Shown: piece by piece, positions 47,551 to 57,034 of the stretch
Layout: each line of letters starts with the position of its first letter
Position numbering within the stretch: position 1 is the first letter of the stretch
Assembly: GCA_963726125.1 (NCBI GenBank)
Contig: CAVSBG010000007.1
Coordinates: 262,645-326,644, forward strand
Length of the DNA stretch: 64,000 nucleotides
Reading direction: 5' to 3'
Source of the DNA: JAMXLO01 sp963726125
Lineage (GTDB): Bacteria > Pseudomonadota > Alphaproteobacteria > Acetobacterales > Acetobacteraceae
The notes under the pieces: generated by a model
The model's database searches: none
What the model was told of the DNA's origin: nothing
What the model saw: the letters and a program-made list of their open reading frames with translations, nothing else
Made by a program: the position numbers and the translations under genes

Positions 47551-49383
47551 TCAGTTCGAGGGCAGCGTGAAGACCGTCAAAGTACCGCCGAGCGCAGTAT
47601 AGTTGCTCAGCGCGGCATAACCGCCCACCGCGCCGAGCCCGGCATGTGGATCAGTCAGGCCCGCTGCCAGTCCAATTCCGGCCCATCCGCCCACGCCAGA
47701 CAGCACGGCGACATACTGCTTGCCGCCGTGCTCATACGTCATCACGTTGCCTATGATGCCGGACGGTGTCTTGAACTTGTAAAGCTCCTTGCCGGTCTTG
47801 GCATCGACCGCCTTCAGATAACCCTCCAGCGTTCCGTAGAACACGACGCCACCACTTGTCGCAAGTGCACCGGACCACACCGAGAACTGCTCTGGATCCG
47901 ACCACACGATCTTGCCAGTGGTCGCATCCCACGCGATGAAGTTGCCCATGTTAGTTTGGCCGGGCGGCGGGAACATCGCCAATGTCGCACCGACATATGG
48001 CTGCCCCGCGGTATAGGAAACGCGGAACGGTTCATAGTCCATGCAGACATGGTTGGTGGGCACATAGAACAGCTTGGTGTCAGGAGAGTACGCTGCCGGC
48101 TGCTCGTCTTTGGTACCCAGCGCTGCCGGGCAGATGCCCTGCGAGTTGACGTCCTCGCCCTGCTCGCCCGGCGCGTATTTCGCGACCACCGCCGGCCGGC
48201 CGTACGTGGGGCTGCTCTTGTTCATGTCCACGCCGGTGGTCCAGTTCACCACCGGGTCAAACTTGGCTGCGACCAGCAGCTCACCCGTCGCCCGGTTCAG
48301 CGTGTAGCCGAGCCCGTTGCGATCAAAGTGAACCAGTGTCGGGACCGTCTGGCCGCCGATCTGTTGATCTGCCAGGATCATTTCATTGACGCCGTCATAA
48401 TCCCACTGATCGTGCGGCGTCATCTGATAGACCCACTTCGCCATGCCGGTATCGGCATCGCGCGCGAAGATCGTCATCGACCATTTGTTGTCACCGGGAC
48501 GCTGTTTGGGGTTCCACGTCGAGGGATTGCCGGACCCGTAATAGATCAGGTTCAGCTTTGGATCGTACGAATACCAGCCCCACGTATCACCGCCGCCGAT
48601 CTTCCATTGATCGCCTTGCCAGGTCTTCAGGCTGGAATCGGCGCCGATCGGCTTGCCAAGCTCCGTCGTCTTCGCCGGATCAACCAGCACGTCGGTGTCC
48701 GGACCCTCGGAATAGGCGCGCCAGATCTGTTTGCCATCAGCGACCGAGTAAGCGGTCACCCAGCCACGCACCCCGAACTCACCGCCGGAAACACCGACAT
48801 AGACCTTGTCCTTGACGATCATCGGTGCGCCAGTGCCGGTCTCACCTTTGCCAGGATCGCCGGTCTTGACCGACCAGACCACTTTGCCGGTCTTCATGTC
48901 CAACGCCACCAACGTGGTATCCGCCTGGTGCAGGAACAGCTTGCCGTCGGCATAGGCGAGGCCGCGGTTGACCGTATCGCAGCACATCACCGGGATGACG
49001 TTTGGATCCTGCTTGGGCTCATATTTCCACAGAATCTTGCCATCGTTGTTCAGGTCCAGCGCGAAAACAGTGTTGGGAAACGGCGCATGTACATACATGA
49101 CGTCGCCGATCACCAGCGGCGCGCCTTCGTGGCCGCGCAGCACGCCCGTCGAGAACGTCCACGCCGCCTGAAGCTTGCCAACGTTTTCGGTGGTGATCTG
49201 CTTCAGTTTCGAATAGCGCTGATTGTCGTAAGTAATGGTCGGCATGACGACATTTGCCGAGTTATCCTGCATCTTGAGCAGGTCTTCGCTGCCGCCTGTC
49301 TGGGCGATAGCGGTTGCGATAATCAGTTGGGACGATAGAAGTGTACCTGCCGCCAGCCAAACTCGCGCCGAAGCATGCCGCAT
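47551..49383 (-). CDS. xoxF: XoxF lanthanide-dependent methanol dehydrogenase
   Basis: PQQ-dependent alcohol dehydrogenase, 610 residues, periplasmic (signal peptide ending ATAIAQ). Eight-bladed W-motif propeller. The vicinal disulfide pair lies in PVMCCDTVNRG (Cys134-Cys135). Metal and PQQ site: Glu202 (GGEFGVRG), Asn286 (GSGNPSTWNP), catalytic Asp328 and the extra Asp330 in WDYDGVNE. The second Asp is the hallmark of lanthanide-binding XoxF; calcium-type MxaF has Ala there. The ATG at 49383 has a strong GGAGGAAAAA site. First gene of xoxFGJ plus CxxxCW. Oxidises methanol to formaldehyde and probably further. Confidence 0.96.
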   Translation of the reverse strand: MRHASARVWLAAGTLLSSQLIIATAIAQTGGSEDLLKMQDNSANVVMPTITYDNQRYSKLKQITTENVGKLQAAWTFSTGVLRGHEGAPLVIGDVMYVHAPFPNTVFALDLNNDGKILWKYEPKQDPNVIPVMCCDTVNRGLAYADGKLFLHQADTTLVALDMKTGKVVWSVKTGDPGKGETGTGAPMIVKDKVYVGVSGGEFGVRGWVTAYSVADGKQIWRAYSEGPDTDVLVDPAKTTELGKPIGADSSLKTWQGDQWKIGGGDTWGWYSYDPKLNLIYYGSGNPSTWNPKQRPGDNKWSMTIFARDADTGMAKWVYQMTPHDQWDYDGVNEMILADQQIGGQTVPTLVHFDRNGLGYTLNRATGELLVAAKFDPVVNWTTGVDMNKSSPTYGRPAVVAKYAPGEQGEDVNSQGICPAALGTKDEQPAAYSPDTKLFYVPTNHVCMDYEPFRVSYTAGQPYVGATLAMFPPPGQTNMGNFIAWDATTGKIVWSDPEQFSVWSGALATSGGVVFYGTLEGYLKAVDAKTGKELYKFKTPSGIIGNVMTYEHGGKQYVAVLSGVGGWAGIGLAAGLTDPHAGLGAVGGYAALSNYTALGGTLTVFTLPSN

Positions 49384-49670
49384 TTTTTCCTCCCGCTTTG
49401 TTATCACTCACGGCGGGCGACAAGATAATGCCCCCCGAAGGCACTCAGTCGATGGGAGGAGGTTTTTCCGGCCACGTGCTCAGGCAACTCGGAAAGACTA
49501 ATCTGGACGCGGACGGGCATCGGCAAAGTTGCCGCACGAATGCTCGCCCTCCCACCTGCGAACATCCGTCGAAGCCGGAACCAACTGCAACCATATGCCG
49601 AACGCCACAGACGGCAAGTCACGGGATCGAGAAATCTTTAGCTGCATCCACTCGACTGGTGAGGTTTGGC

Positions 49671-50648
49671 GTGGCGCGAACTGGTAGACCGCCCCCATTT
49701 CCCCAAATAACCCTTCCGGTCCTGCAGGCTCTTCTCGTCGCAATTCTGCTGCTCGGCCACGGTGTGGCGAATGCCGCGAACCCCACGAACAATGCGCTTG
49801 CAATCGAGAAAATTGCCGATGGCGACTATGTACATTTCGGTTTGGTCGCGATGCCAACACCTGACAATGCTGGGGACACTGCCAATATAGGCATCATAAT
49901 TGGACGCGATGCTGTCGCAATTATTGATACAGGAGGCAGCGTTGACGTCGGCCAACGTTTGATTCTCGCCGTCCGCAACATCACGGACAAGCCGGTACGC
50001 TACGTGATCAACACGCATGAGCATCCTGATCACATTTTCGGGAACGCGGCAATGCCACCCGGCGTGACCTTTGTCGGTCATCACAATTTGCCGGAGGAAT
50101 TGGCCAAGCGCGGCGCGTTCTATCTGCGCTCCTACCGCGAGCAGCTTGGCGATGCCGCAATTGCCGCAGTGAAGATCATTCCACCAACATTGTTGGTGGA
50201 CACCGAGACCACGCTGGACCTGGGTGACCGGCGCCTTCGGCTGACGGCGTGGTCACCCGCAGCCCACACGAATTGCGACCTCACCGTGCTTGACGAAACG
50301 ACCAACGTTCTATTTGCCGGCGATCTTGTGTTCCTGCAGCACGTCCCGGTCATCGATGAAAGTCTCACCGGCTGGCTTTCAGTTCTGCCGCGTCTGGCGA
50401 TGCTGCCAGCGAAAGTCGTCGTGCCTGGTCATGGCCGGTCGGTCGCGCCATGGCCGCAGGCGCTCGACGACGAGAGGCGCTATTTTACGGTGCTCGCGCA
50501 GGACACGCGGCGAGAGATCGCCGCCGGCACACCACTCGCGCGCGCGGTGAACGAGATCGGCAACTCGGAGCGCGGCCGATGGCAACTGTTCGATGACTAC
50601 AATGCGCGTAACGCGACGACGGCGTTCAGCGAACTGGAATGGCAGTAG
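49671..50648 (+). CDS. Quinoprotein relay system zinc metallo-hydrolase (SoxH-related)
   Basis: Metallo-beta-lactamase-fold protein of about 325 residues from GTG 49671 (TGAGG 6-7 nt upstream), with an exported leader (LLVAILLLGHGVANA). Metal ligands are visible: THEHPDHIFGN (HxHxDH), AHTNCD, GDLVFLQH and VVPGHG. The family accompanies PQQ dehydrogenases with a SoxYZ-like carrier in a proposed relay. It is divergent from xoxF (287-bp shared control region) and its 3' end overlaps pqqE by 23 bp. Confidence 0.88.
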   Translation: MARTGRPPPFPQITLPVLQALLVAILLLGHGVANAANPTNNALAIEKIADGDYVHFGLVAMPTPDNAGDTANIGIIIGRDAVAIIDTGGSVDVGQRLILAVRNITDKPVRYVINTHEHPDHIFGNAAMPPGVTFVGHHNLPEELAKRGAFYLRSYREQLGDAAIAAVKIIPPTLLVDTETTLDLGDRRLRLTAWSPAAHTNCDLTVLDETTNVLFAGDLVFLQHVPVIDESLTGWLSVLPRLAMLPAKVVVPGHGRSVAPWPQALDDERRYFTVLAQDTRREIAAGTPLARAVNEIGNSERGRWQLFDDYNARNATTAFSELEWQ

Positions 50649-51747
50649 GCCGTCCTCGGTACACGTACTCTTCCACCACACCTGACGCATCCTGTTCGGC
50701 AATTGCCTGGATCAGTTCATGATGCGGCGACAGCTCGCATGCCGGATCAGTGGCCGTCGGATCGCCCGTGATGGCCAAGGCCTGACAGCGACATCCACCG
50801 AAGTCGATCTCACGCATCTCGCAGGTTCGGCACGGTTCCGCCATCCAGTCCGTGCCGCGAAATGCCTGAAAGGCAGGAGACCGCAGCCATATCTCCGCCA
50901 ATGGTTGCTCGCGGACTGACCAGAATTGCAGGCCGGGAATACTCTCCGCGGCATGGCATGGCAGCACCCGGCCAGACGGCGTGACATTCAGCGAGCGGCG
51001 CCCCCATCCGCCGACGCATGCTTTCGGCCGGCGCGCATAGTAGTCCGGCACCACCATGTCGATCACGAGCCGCCCCGCATGGCGCAGACGGATGCGCTCC
51101 ATCTCCTGCATCGCACGCATGACCTGGTCGCGCGTCGGCATCAGCGCCCGGCGATTCCGCAATGCCCAGCCGTAGTATTGCGCATGGGCGATTTCCACGC
51201 GGCCGGCACCAAGCGCAGCCGCCACTTCAACCAAGGCCCCAACATGATCGATGTTCGCACGATGAATGACGGCATTGATGGTGAGCGCCAGCTCAAGCTC
51301 ATGGACCAGATCGGCGAACGCAAGTTTTCGCTGATGCGCACCCGAATAACCCGCGATGTGGTCCGCGGTCGCTGCCTCCACGTCCTGCAACGAAAGCTGG
51401 ACATGATCGAGCCCGGCGTCCTTCAGCCTGCCCAGCCGAGAACGATCCAGCCCAATCGCGGAAGTTATGAGATTGGTATAAAGCCCGGCATCGCGCGCAA
51501 GTGCGACGATTTCAACCAAATCCCGGCGTGACGCCGGTTCGCCCCCGGACAGATGCACCTGAAGCACGCCCATTGCGGCCGCCTCACGAAACACCAATCC
51601 CCAGGTTGCCGCATCCAGTTCATCAGTCCGATCGTCGAGCGCCAGCGGATTCGAGCAATAAGGGCAAGCGAGGGGGCAGCGGTGTGTCAACTCGGCCAAC
51701 AGACCCAGCGGCGCCGGTACCTCCGTCGGGGCATCGGCAAGGCTCAC
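50626..51747 (-). CDS. pqqE: PqqE radical SAM peptide cyclase
   Basis: Makes the Glu-Tyr carbon-carbon cross-link in PqqA, the first step of PQQ synthesis. 373 residues. Radical SAM cluster CPLACPYC (Cys24, Cys28, Cys31); SPASM-type Cys ligands in the C-terminal part (KACVGGWGRRSLNV, LPCHAAESIPGL, CRTCEMREIDFGGCRCQA). Overlaps pqqD by 4 bp. Last gene of pqqABCDE. Confidence 0.96.
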   Translation of the reverse strand: MSLADAPTEVPAPLGLLAELTHRCPLACPYCSNPLALDDRTDELDAATWGLVFREAAAMGVLQVHLSGGEPASRRDLVEIVALARDAGLYTNLITSAIGLDRSRLGRLKDAGLDHVQLSLQDVEAATADHIAGYSGAHQRKLAFADLVHELELALTINAVIHRANIDHVGALVEVAAALGAGRVEIAHAQYYGWALRNRRALMPTRDQVMRAMQEMERIRLRHAGRLVIDMVVPDYYARRPKACVGGWGRRSLNVTPSGRVLPCHAAESIPGLQFWSVREQPLAEIWLRSPAFQAFRGTDWMAEPCRTCEMREIDFGGCRCQALAITGDPTATDPACELSPHHELIQAIAEQDASGVVEEYVYRGRPTAIPVR

Positions 51748-52022
51748 ACCAGCATCCGCTTTGCACAGAGTTCAGCCAGCATGTCTTCGACGTCGCGAGC
51801 GATCTCGCTGGGTTCCGCAGTATATAGCGCGGCAAGCTCATCGACGATCTGGCCGACGGTGCGCGTGCCGTCGCAGCGCCGCAAGATGTCGTTTGCCGGC
51901 CCCTCGGTTTCGATCACCCGTTCCGGGCCAAGCAGTACCCATGCATCGCGCGTCTTGTCGAAGTGCAGCCGCACGCCGGGGGCAAGGCGCGGACGTTCGG
52001 GCAACGCCTCAGGCATCCGCAT
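51744..52022 (-). CDS. pqqD: PqqD peptide chaperone
   Basis: A 92-residue PqqA-binding chaperone (RiPP recognition element) that presents PqqA to PqqE. The family pattern is seen in KTRDAWVLLGPERVIETEG, ILRRCDGTRTVGQIVDEL and the C-terminal DVEDMLAELCAKRML. It overlaps pqqC by 14 bp and pqqE by 4 bp. Confidence 0.93.
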   Translation of the reverse strand: MRMPEALPERPRLAPGVRLHFDKTRDAWVLLGPERVIETEGPANDILRRCDGTRTVGQIVDELAALYTAEPSEIARDVEDMLAELCAKRMLV

Positions 52023-52749
52023 GCTTCGGCACGAACGCGCCAGGCGGAATCAGCCCGGGTATGACGTAGGAATAATGCAAGGCGTCCAGCATGCACCACA
52101 GCACGTCGCACTTGAACGCGAGCGTATCCACCACCGCCTGCTGCTGCTCAGGCGTGCGCGCGTGCTGCTTCACCCATTGCAACGCGAAATCCGAATCACG
52201 TTCCGCCTGTGGCGGCCGCTGATCGAAATATGACATGATGTCCGGCGTGATGAAGTCGTAATGCGCCAGCATCCCGGACATGCGTTCGGTAATTATCTGT
52301 GGTGAAAACAGCTCCGTCAGACACGAGGCAACCGCTTCCAGCAAGCTACGTTCGCGCACGAAGTGCACGTAGGCTTCGACCGCGAAGCGGGTGGCCGGGA
52401 GCAGCAGGCGGGTCGAAACCACATCATTGCGATCAAGCCCAAGGCCGTCGGTGAGCTTCAGCCAACGATCGATACCACCCGGACGGTTCTCATCGCCATC
52501 ATGGTCATCCAGGCGTTTGCGCCATTCTCGCCGCAGGTCCAGGTCCTCGCAGCGACCGATCAGCGAGGCGTCCTTCAATGGCACCATGGCCTGGTAATAG
52601 TAGCGATTGAGCGCCCAGGCCTGCACCTGCGCCTTGGTGCACTCCCCACTATGCAACATGCGATGAAACGGATGCAGGTTGTGATAGCGACGCGCCCCCA
52701 GTGCGCGCAGGCGGGACTCGAGGTCGCCCGAACTTGCCACGTCGTTCAA
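52009..52749 (-). CDS. pqqC: PqqC pyrroloquinoline-quinone synthase
   Basis: Catalyses the final cofactor-free eight-electron oxidation and ring closure to PQQ. 246 residues of all-helical TenA/PqqC fold: YHNLHPFHRMLHSGE, VQAWALNRYYYQAMVPLKDA, ERSLLEAVASCLTELFSPQI, and FALQWVKQHARTPEQQ. Length and sequence are typical. ATGA overlap with pqqB. Confidence 0.95.
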   Translation of the reverse strand: MNDVASSGDLESRLRALGARRYHNLHPFHRMLHSGECTKAQVQAWALNRYYYQAMVPLKDASLIGRCEDLDLRREWRKRLDDHDGDENRPGGIDRWLKLTDGLGLDRNDVVSTRLLLPATRFAVEAYVHFVRERSLLEAVASCLTELFSPQIITERMSGMLAHYDFITPDIMSYFDQRPPQAERDSDFALQWVKQHARTPEQQQAVVDTLAFKCDVLWCMLDALHYSYVIPGLIPPGAFVPKHADA

Positions 52750-53660
52750 AGTTGCACCTCCATCCCGTCAAACGCGATTTCAAACCCCGCCGCCTCGACT
52801 GTGCGGCGTTCCGGTGAGTCCCGCAGCAGGATCGGATTGCTGTTATTGATGTGTGCCAGAATCCTGCGCCCTGGCAGGTCCGCGAGCCCCTCCAGCGTCC
52901 CACCAAGCCCGCTGATCGGCACATGTCCCATGCGGCGGCCGGTCTTAGGGCCCAGGCCGGCCACGATCATCTCGTCATCGGTGAACAACGTACCGTCAAA
53001 AAACACCAGATCGGCACTGCGAAGTTGCTGAACGACGCCGGGCGTGATTTCCGCGCAGGCCGGAGCAACGATCACGCTGCGCCCGCTCCCCTCCAACAGG
53101 GCCGCATAGTTTGGCCCGGGTTCCGGCTCGCTGGCACCTCGCTCCTCGAGATAGAGCGGCACCTTTCCCGGCATCGGCAGCAGCGTGACCTTCAGCCCCC
53201 CTTCACACGCGACCGGCTGCAACACCTCCAGTGCCGTTCGCTGCACCAGCGATGGATCGAGCACATCGAAGATGCGGTTCTCCTGCAGCAGGCCCAGCAG
53301 CGAACTTGGCGCGTACACCGTGAACGGCTGGCGTTCACGCAACACCAGCAATCCAGCCAACGCATCGACGTCGCCACCCAGCAGGACGACGCCGGCGATT
53401 GGCGAGTCACGCAGGCCCGCTCGTGGCCACAACTTCGGCGTCTGCGTTATCTGCTGACGCAAATCGGGTGACGCTCCGACCAAAAGCCAATCGCTCTGGT
53501 TGCCGCTGACCGCGATGCTGATCTGTGTTGCAGGACGAACCCGGGGATCGCCGGCGCGTACAAGCGCGCACAGCCGGCAACCACAGTTCCACTGCGGAAA
53601 CCCGCCTCCCGCAGCCGCACCGAGAACCAGGACACTCAGCCCGGTTGCTCGGTCAACCAT
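52746..53660 (-). CDS. pqqB: PqqB metallo-hydrolase-fold PQQ biosynthesis protein
   Basis: 304 residues of the metallo-beta-lactamase fold. N-terminal VLVLGAAAGGGFPQWNCGC, then FDGTLFTDDEMI, MGHVPISGLGG and the terminal LAHINNSNPIL are diagnostic. It probably hydroxylates the cross-linked PqqA-derived tyrosine. It starts 24 bp after pqqA. Confidence 0.95.
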   Translation of the reverse strand: MVDRATGLSVLVLGAAAGGGFPQWNCGCRLCALVRAGDPRVRPATQISIAVSGNQSDWLLVGASPDLRQQITQTPKLWPRAGLRDSPIAGVVLLGGDVDALAGLLVLRERQPFTVYAPSSLLGLLQENRIFDVLDPSLVQRTALEVLQPVACEGGLKVTLLPMPGKVPLYLEERGASEPEPGPNYAALLEGSGRSVIVAPACAEITPGVVQQLRSADLVFFDGTLFTDDEMIVAGLGPKTGRRMGHVPISGLGGTLEGLADLPGRRILAHINNSNPILLRDSPERRTVEAAGFEIAFDGMEVQL

Positions 53661-53684
53661 CTGCGAAGATGCAGCCGAGTGCGG

Positions 53685-53762
53685 CTACATCTTCCCTGCA
53701 AAATAACCGTTGATCTCCATCCCAATGCAGATCTCACGGAGCTTTGGACGGGTCCACTTCAT
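53685..53762 (-). CDS. pqqA: PqqA precursor peptide
   Basis: A 25-residue peptide from ATG 53762 (MKWTRPKLREICIGMEIN...) with the conserved Glu16 and Tyr20 spaced ExxxY, whose cross-linking makes PQQ. The C-terminus is FAGKM. A GAGGGAG site lies 7 nt upstream. It is too short for ordinary gene finders and can easily be missed. First in pqqABCDE and divergent from the SoxYZ-like gene. Confidence 0.95.
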   Translation of the reverse strand: MKWTRPKLREICIGMEINGYFAGKM

Positions 53763-53975
53763 GGAATGTCTCCCTCATTATTCTTGCTGGCAGAGAACAC
53801 TCTTCTCCGACAAGATTTCCGGAATCCTCTCGGCAAGAGTGACGCTAGCAGTCACCGCGGCTTGCGTCCAGGGCATCACTGATGTCGCTGGCATGACCGC
53901 GGGAACGTGACTATGTTGCCACCACCAAGGCGCGCGGAGAAGCCGCCGACTTTCTACCGTCAGGAGGGAGCGAAC

Positions 53976-54807
53976 ATGACCACGCCAGATACGCGTCTGC
54001 TCCTGCGACGCCGTACACTACTGACGGCGACCGCACTCGGAGCAGTCGCCAAGACTGCGGCGGCGCAGGCGCCTGCCACCGAGGATCCCTGGCCATCGCT
54101 GGCAGCGCAGATCTTCAACGATCGTCCCATCCAGGACGGCAAGGAGATCGTCGCGATCGATGCGCCCTATCGCGCGGAGGATGCCGCGCTGGTCCCGATC
54201 GAGATGCGCAGCTTGTTGCCAGCAGCTGATGCCCGTCGAATTGTCAGCATCACGCTTGTGATCGACGAAAACCCGTCTCCACTGGCAGCAACCTTCTCAC
54301 CGGCCGCCTCGAGCGGGATGACATCACTCTCCACCAGGATCCGCGTCGATGCGTACACCAACCTCCATGCCGTAGCCGAGTTGGACGATGGCCATCTCTA
54401 TGGCGCACAGCGTTTCATCAAGGCGGCGGGCGGATGCTCGGCGCCTGCCGCAAAGCAGGATGCCGAACTCGATCCCGGCGGGCACAATGCGGTTCCGGCA
54501 GTTTCCGCCTGCGGCCGGCGCTGCTCCGGACAGGAGTGAAGCGCAGCTCATCATTCGGCATCCAAACTATTCAGGGATGCAGATGAACCAGCTGACCCGC
54601 CTCTACATCCCTGCGCATTTCGTGAAGTCAGTGCGCATCTGGCAGGGCAAGGACCTGTTGCTGTCGATCGAGAGCGGCATATCGATCGCCGAGAACCCCG
54701 GCTTCCGCTTCGACTTCCGCCCCAACGGCGCGCCGACGTTCAGTGCCGAGATGCAGGACAGCGACGGCAAGGTGTTCCACCAGGAGTGGCCCGCGACACC
54801 GACGTGA
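53976..54807 (+). pseudogene. Quinoprotein dehydrogenase-associated SoxYZ-like carrier, one frameshift
   Basis: Fusion of SoxY- and SoxZ-like domains that in sulfur oxidation carries bound intermediates; this version travels with PQQ dehydrogenases. A Tat leader (LLLRRRTLLTATALGAVAKT) precedes the SoxY part, ending with the GGCSAP motif at AAGGCSAPAAKQDAE. The SoxZ part follows in the next frame (IIRHPNYSGMQMNQLTRLYI, FFRPNGAPTFSAEMQDSDG-like end). Removing one base near 54471 joins them as EL-IPAGTMRFRQF. Length is 3n+1, giving 276 residues. AGGAGGGA precedes the ATG. Confidence 0.83.
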
Positions 54808-54808
54808 C

Positions 54809-55135
54809 TCAGAAACACCGCACTTCCGCTTCGGCCTGCGCTTCCTCGAGTCCGCGGACGATCGCGTTGGTGGTTGCGCTGCGGAACTCCGCGCCAAGGT
54901 AGCCGCCGGCGGAACGCCGCATTCGCAGCACGGTTTCCGCTTGTTCGTACTTGTCGTACGGCAGCACCGAGGCAATCACGTCGATCGCGCACGAACATCG
55001 CTGCAGCGCATCCTGCGTGCCGCCGTTCATGCTCATGCACGCGAAGACGTATTCAGCGCGTACCGCCGTCGCGTAGCCGCTATCGTCGCTGGCTCGGCTC
55101 GGCTGCGTGAGGACCAGCATGCCCAACGTCAACAA
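54809..55135 (-). CDS. Exported hypothetical protein of the quinoprotein cluster
   Basis: A 108-residue frame containing a signal-peptide-like start (TLGMLVLTQPSRASDD) and a mature part with three Cys in ACMSMNGGTQDALQRCSC, then helical sequence to the end. An upstream ATG at 55172 would give a better leader, MIVFRTFRRFGILL, but only if one of three T residues near 55143-55145 is removed, the same kind of +1 change seen elsewhere here. Function unknown; location suggests a quinoprotein accessory role. Confidence 0.6.
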   Translation of the reverse strand: MLTLGMLVLTQPSRASDDSGYATAVRAEYVFACMSMNGGTQDALQRCSCAIDVIASVLPYDKYEQAETVLRMRRSAGGYLGAEFRSATTNAIVRGLEEAQAEAEVRCF

Positions 55136-55292
55136 GATGCCGAAATCGGCGGAAAGTGCGAAAAACGATCATGCGACCAATTTCCCAGAGCAGATGCTAT
55201 GGCGCCGTCCAACACGATGGATCGATCCAATAGCATTGACAACACGTCGAAGGACGGACGGATAATCCTGTACAGAACAAGAGGAAACCCCC

Positions 55293-56282
55293 ATGCGCAT
55301 CACAAGGCGCGCGCTCTTTGGCTCGATGGCAGCGACGGGCGTGATGCCGCTCCACGCAGCCACACTGCCGTCACTTCGCATCGGCGTGCTCCGCTACGGT
55401 ACCGTGTCATGGGAGATCGACGTGCTGCATCACCATGCGCTGGACGAGGCCGCGCATATCACGGTCGTCCCCATGGAACTGGCGACTGCGCAGGCCGCAC
55501 AGATCGCGCTCCAGGCCGGCCAGGTGGATATGATCGTGGTCGACTGGCTTTGGGTTGCGCGCCAGCGAAGCACCGGCGCGGATTGGACTTTCGTGCCATT
55601 CTCCAACGCCGTGGGCGCTGTGATCGCGCCGGCAAATTCGCCCGTGCGAGACATACCGGACCTGGCCAATCATACGCTCGGCATCGCTGGCAGTCCGCTC
55701 GACAAGAGCTGGCTCATACTTCGTGCCTACGCGACCACGCGATACGGCTTCGATCTCGATCGCCTGGCGAACAAACAGTTCGGCCCACCACCGTTGCTGA
55801 CCGAGCAGATGAATGCCGGACGGCTCGACGCGTTGCTGACCTATTGGCCATTTGCCGCCAAGGCCGAGGCGCATGGTGCAAGGCGCGTTCTCAATGTCGC
55901 TGATGCGGTCACTGCACTCGGAATCGACGAAGGCGTGCCTTACATCGGCTATACCTTCAGCTCTCATTGGGCGGAGCAGAATCCGGCACTCATCGAAGGG
56001 TTCATTGCGGCAACGGCTCAGGCACGCGCGCTGCTCGCAACTTCGGATGCCGAATGGCAGCGCGTGAAGCCGTTGACCGGCACCTCCGATGACGCCGAAC
56101 TCGAGCAGTTGCGCGACTGGTACCGGCGCGGCATCCCACGCAACTGGGGCGAACCGGAGCGCCATGCCGCAGCGCAACTGTTCGACCTGTTGGCGAAGGT
56201 CGGCGGTCCTGAACTGGTCGGGCCGATCAGCGCCGTGCCATCAGGAACCTTCTGGCCGGTTACTTGGCGAACCGGAGCCTGA
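55293..56282 (+). CDS. SsuA/NitT-like ABC substrate-binding protein
   Basis: Periplasmic binding protein of 329 residues in the nitrate/sulfonate/taurine class. Tat-type leader MRITRRALFGSMAATGVMPL, then LRIGVLRYGTVSWEIDVLHH, AQAAQIALQAGQVDMIVVDW and RYGFDLDRLANKQFGPPPL. It starts a three-gene transporter operon next to the pqq and SoxYZ genes. The ligand is not predictable. Confidence 0.88.
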   Translation: MRITRRALFGSMAATGVMPLHAATLPSLRIGVLRYGTVSWEIDVLHHHALDEAAHITVVPMELATAQAAQIALQAGQVDMIVVDWLWVARQRSTGADWTFVPFSNAVGAVIAPANSPVRDIPDLANHTLGIAGSPLDKSWLILRAYATTRYGFDLDRLANKQFGPPPLLTEQMNAGRLDALLTYWPFAAKAEAHGARRVLNVADAVTALGIDEGVPYIGYTFSSHWAEQNPALIEGFIAATAQARALLATSDAEWQRVKPLTGTSDDAELEQLRDWYRRGIPRNWGEPERHAAAQLFDLLAKVGGPELVGPISAVPSGTFWPVTWRTGA

Positions 56283-57034
56283 CCGCGCGCATACGACGGG
56301 AACTGCTGACGCGGCTCGCTTCCGTAGCTGTGCTGCTTCTGGTTTGGCAGATCGCCGCCACTGTGGCCCACAGCAGGTTCCTGCCGACAGTCACCGCCGT
56401 GCTCGCCGCAATGCTGCAGCAAACTTTGTCGGGTGCGCTCCCTTGGAACCTGGCGATCACTCTTGGCCGCGTCGCCGTCGCTTTCGTGTTGTCGATGCTC
56501 GCCGGTTGCGCACTCGGTATCGCCATGGGGCGTTCACGACAGATCGATCTTTGGCTGGACAATATTGTAACCGTATTGCTCAACCTGCCGGCACTTGTGC
56601 TGATCGTGCTGTTCTATGTGTGGTTCGGTCTCAACGAGACCGCGGCGATTGCCGCCGTGGCGCTGAACAAGCTGCCCAATACCGCGGTTACCATGCGTGA
56701 GGGCACACGCTCCCTCGATCCGACTTTGGCGGAGATGGCCCGCAGCTTCCGCATGTCGCGATGGCGCACGCTGCGACACGTTATCGCGCCTCAGCTTACG
56801 CCATACGCCTTCGCCGCAGCGCGCTCCGGATTGGCGTTGATCTGGAAGATCGTTTTGGTGGTCGAACTGCTCGGCCGCAGCAACGGCGTCGGCTTTCAGA
56901 TCCAGATCTATTTCCAGCTGTTCGACGTCACGATGATCCTCGCCTATACGCTCGCGTTCATCTTGGTCGCGCAGGCGATCGAATGGGTCGTGGTACAGCC
57001 ACTGGAGCACTGGGCCACACGATGGCAGAGGTGA
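56264..57034 (+). CDS. SsuC-like ABC transporter permease
   Basis: 256-residue permease with about six helices and the EAA loop EMARSFRMSRWRTLRHVIAP contacting the ATPase. Starts at TTG 56264, overlapping the binding protein by 19 bp; no better start is visible. Belongs to the sulfonate/nitrate family. Ends overlapping the ATPase gene. Confidence 0.86.
   Translation: MANRSLTARIRRELLTRLASVAVLLLVWQIAATVAHSRFLPTVTAVLAAMLQQTLSGALPWNLAITLGRVAVAFVLSMLAGCALGIAMGRSRQIDLWLDNIVTVLLNLPALVLIVLFYVWFGLNETAAIAAVALNKLPNTAVTMREGTRSLDPTLAEMARSFRMSRWRTLRHVIAPQLTPYAFAAARSGLALIWKIVLVVELLGRSNGVGFQIQIYFQLFDVTMILAYTLAFILVAQAIEWVVVQPLEHWATRWQR

Noticed and set aside
47551..49383. Calcium-type methanol dehydrogenase MxaF
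   Set aside because: The DYD motif gives the additional lanthanide-binding Asp, and no mxaI lies nearby.
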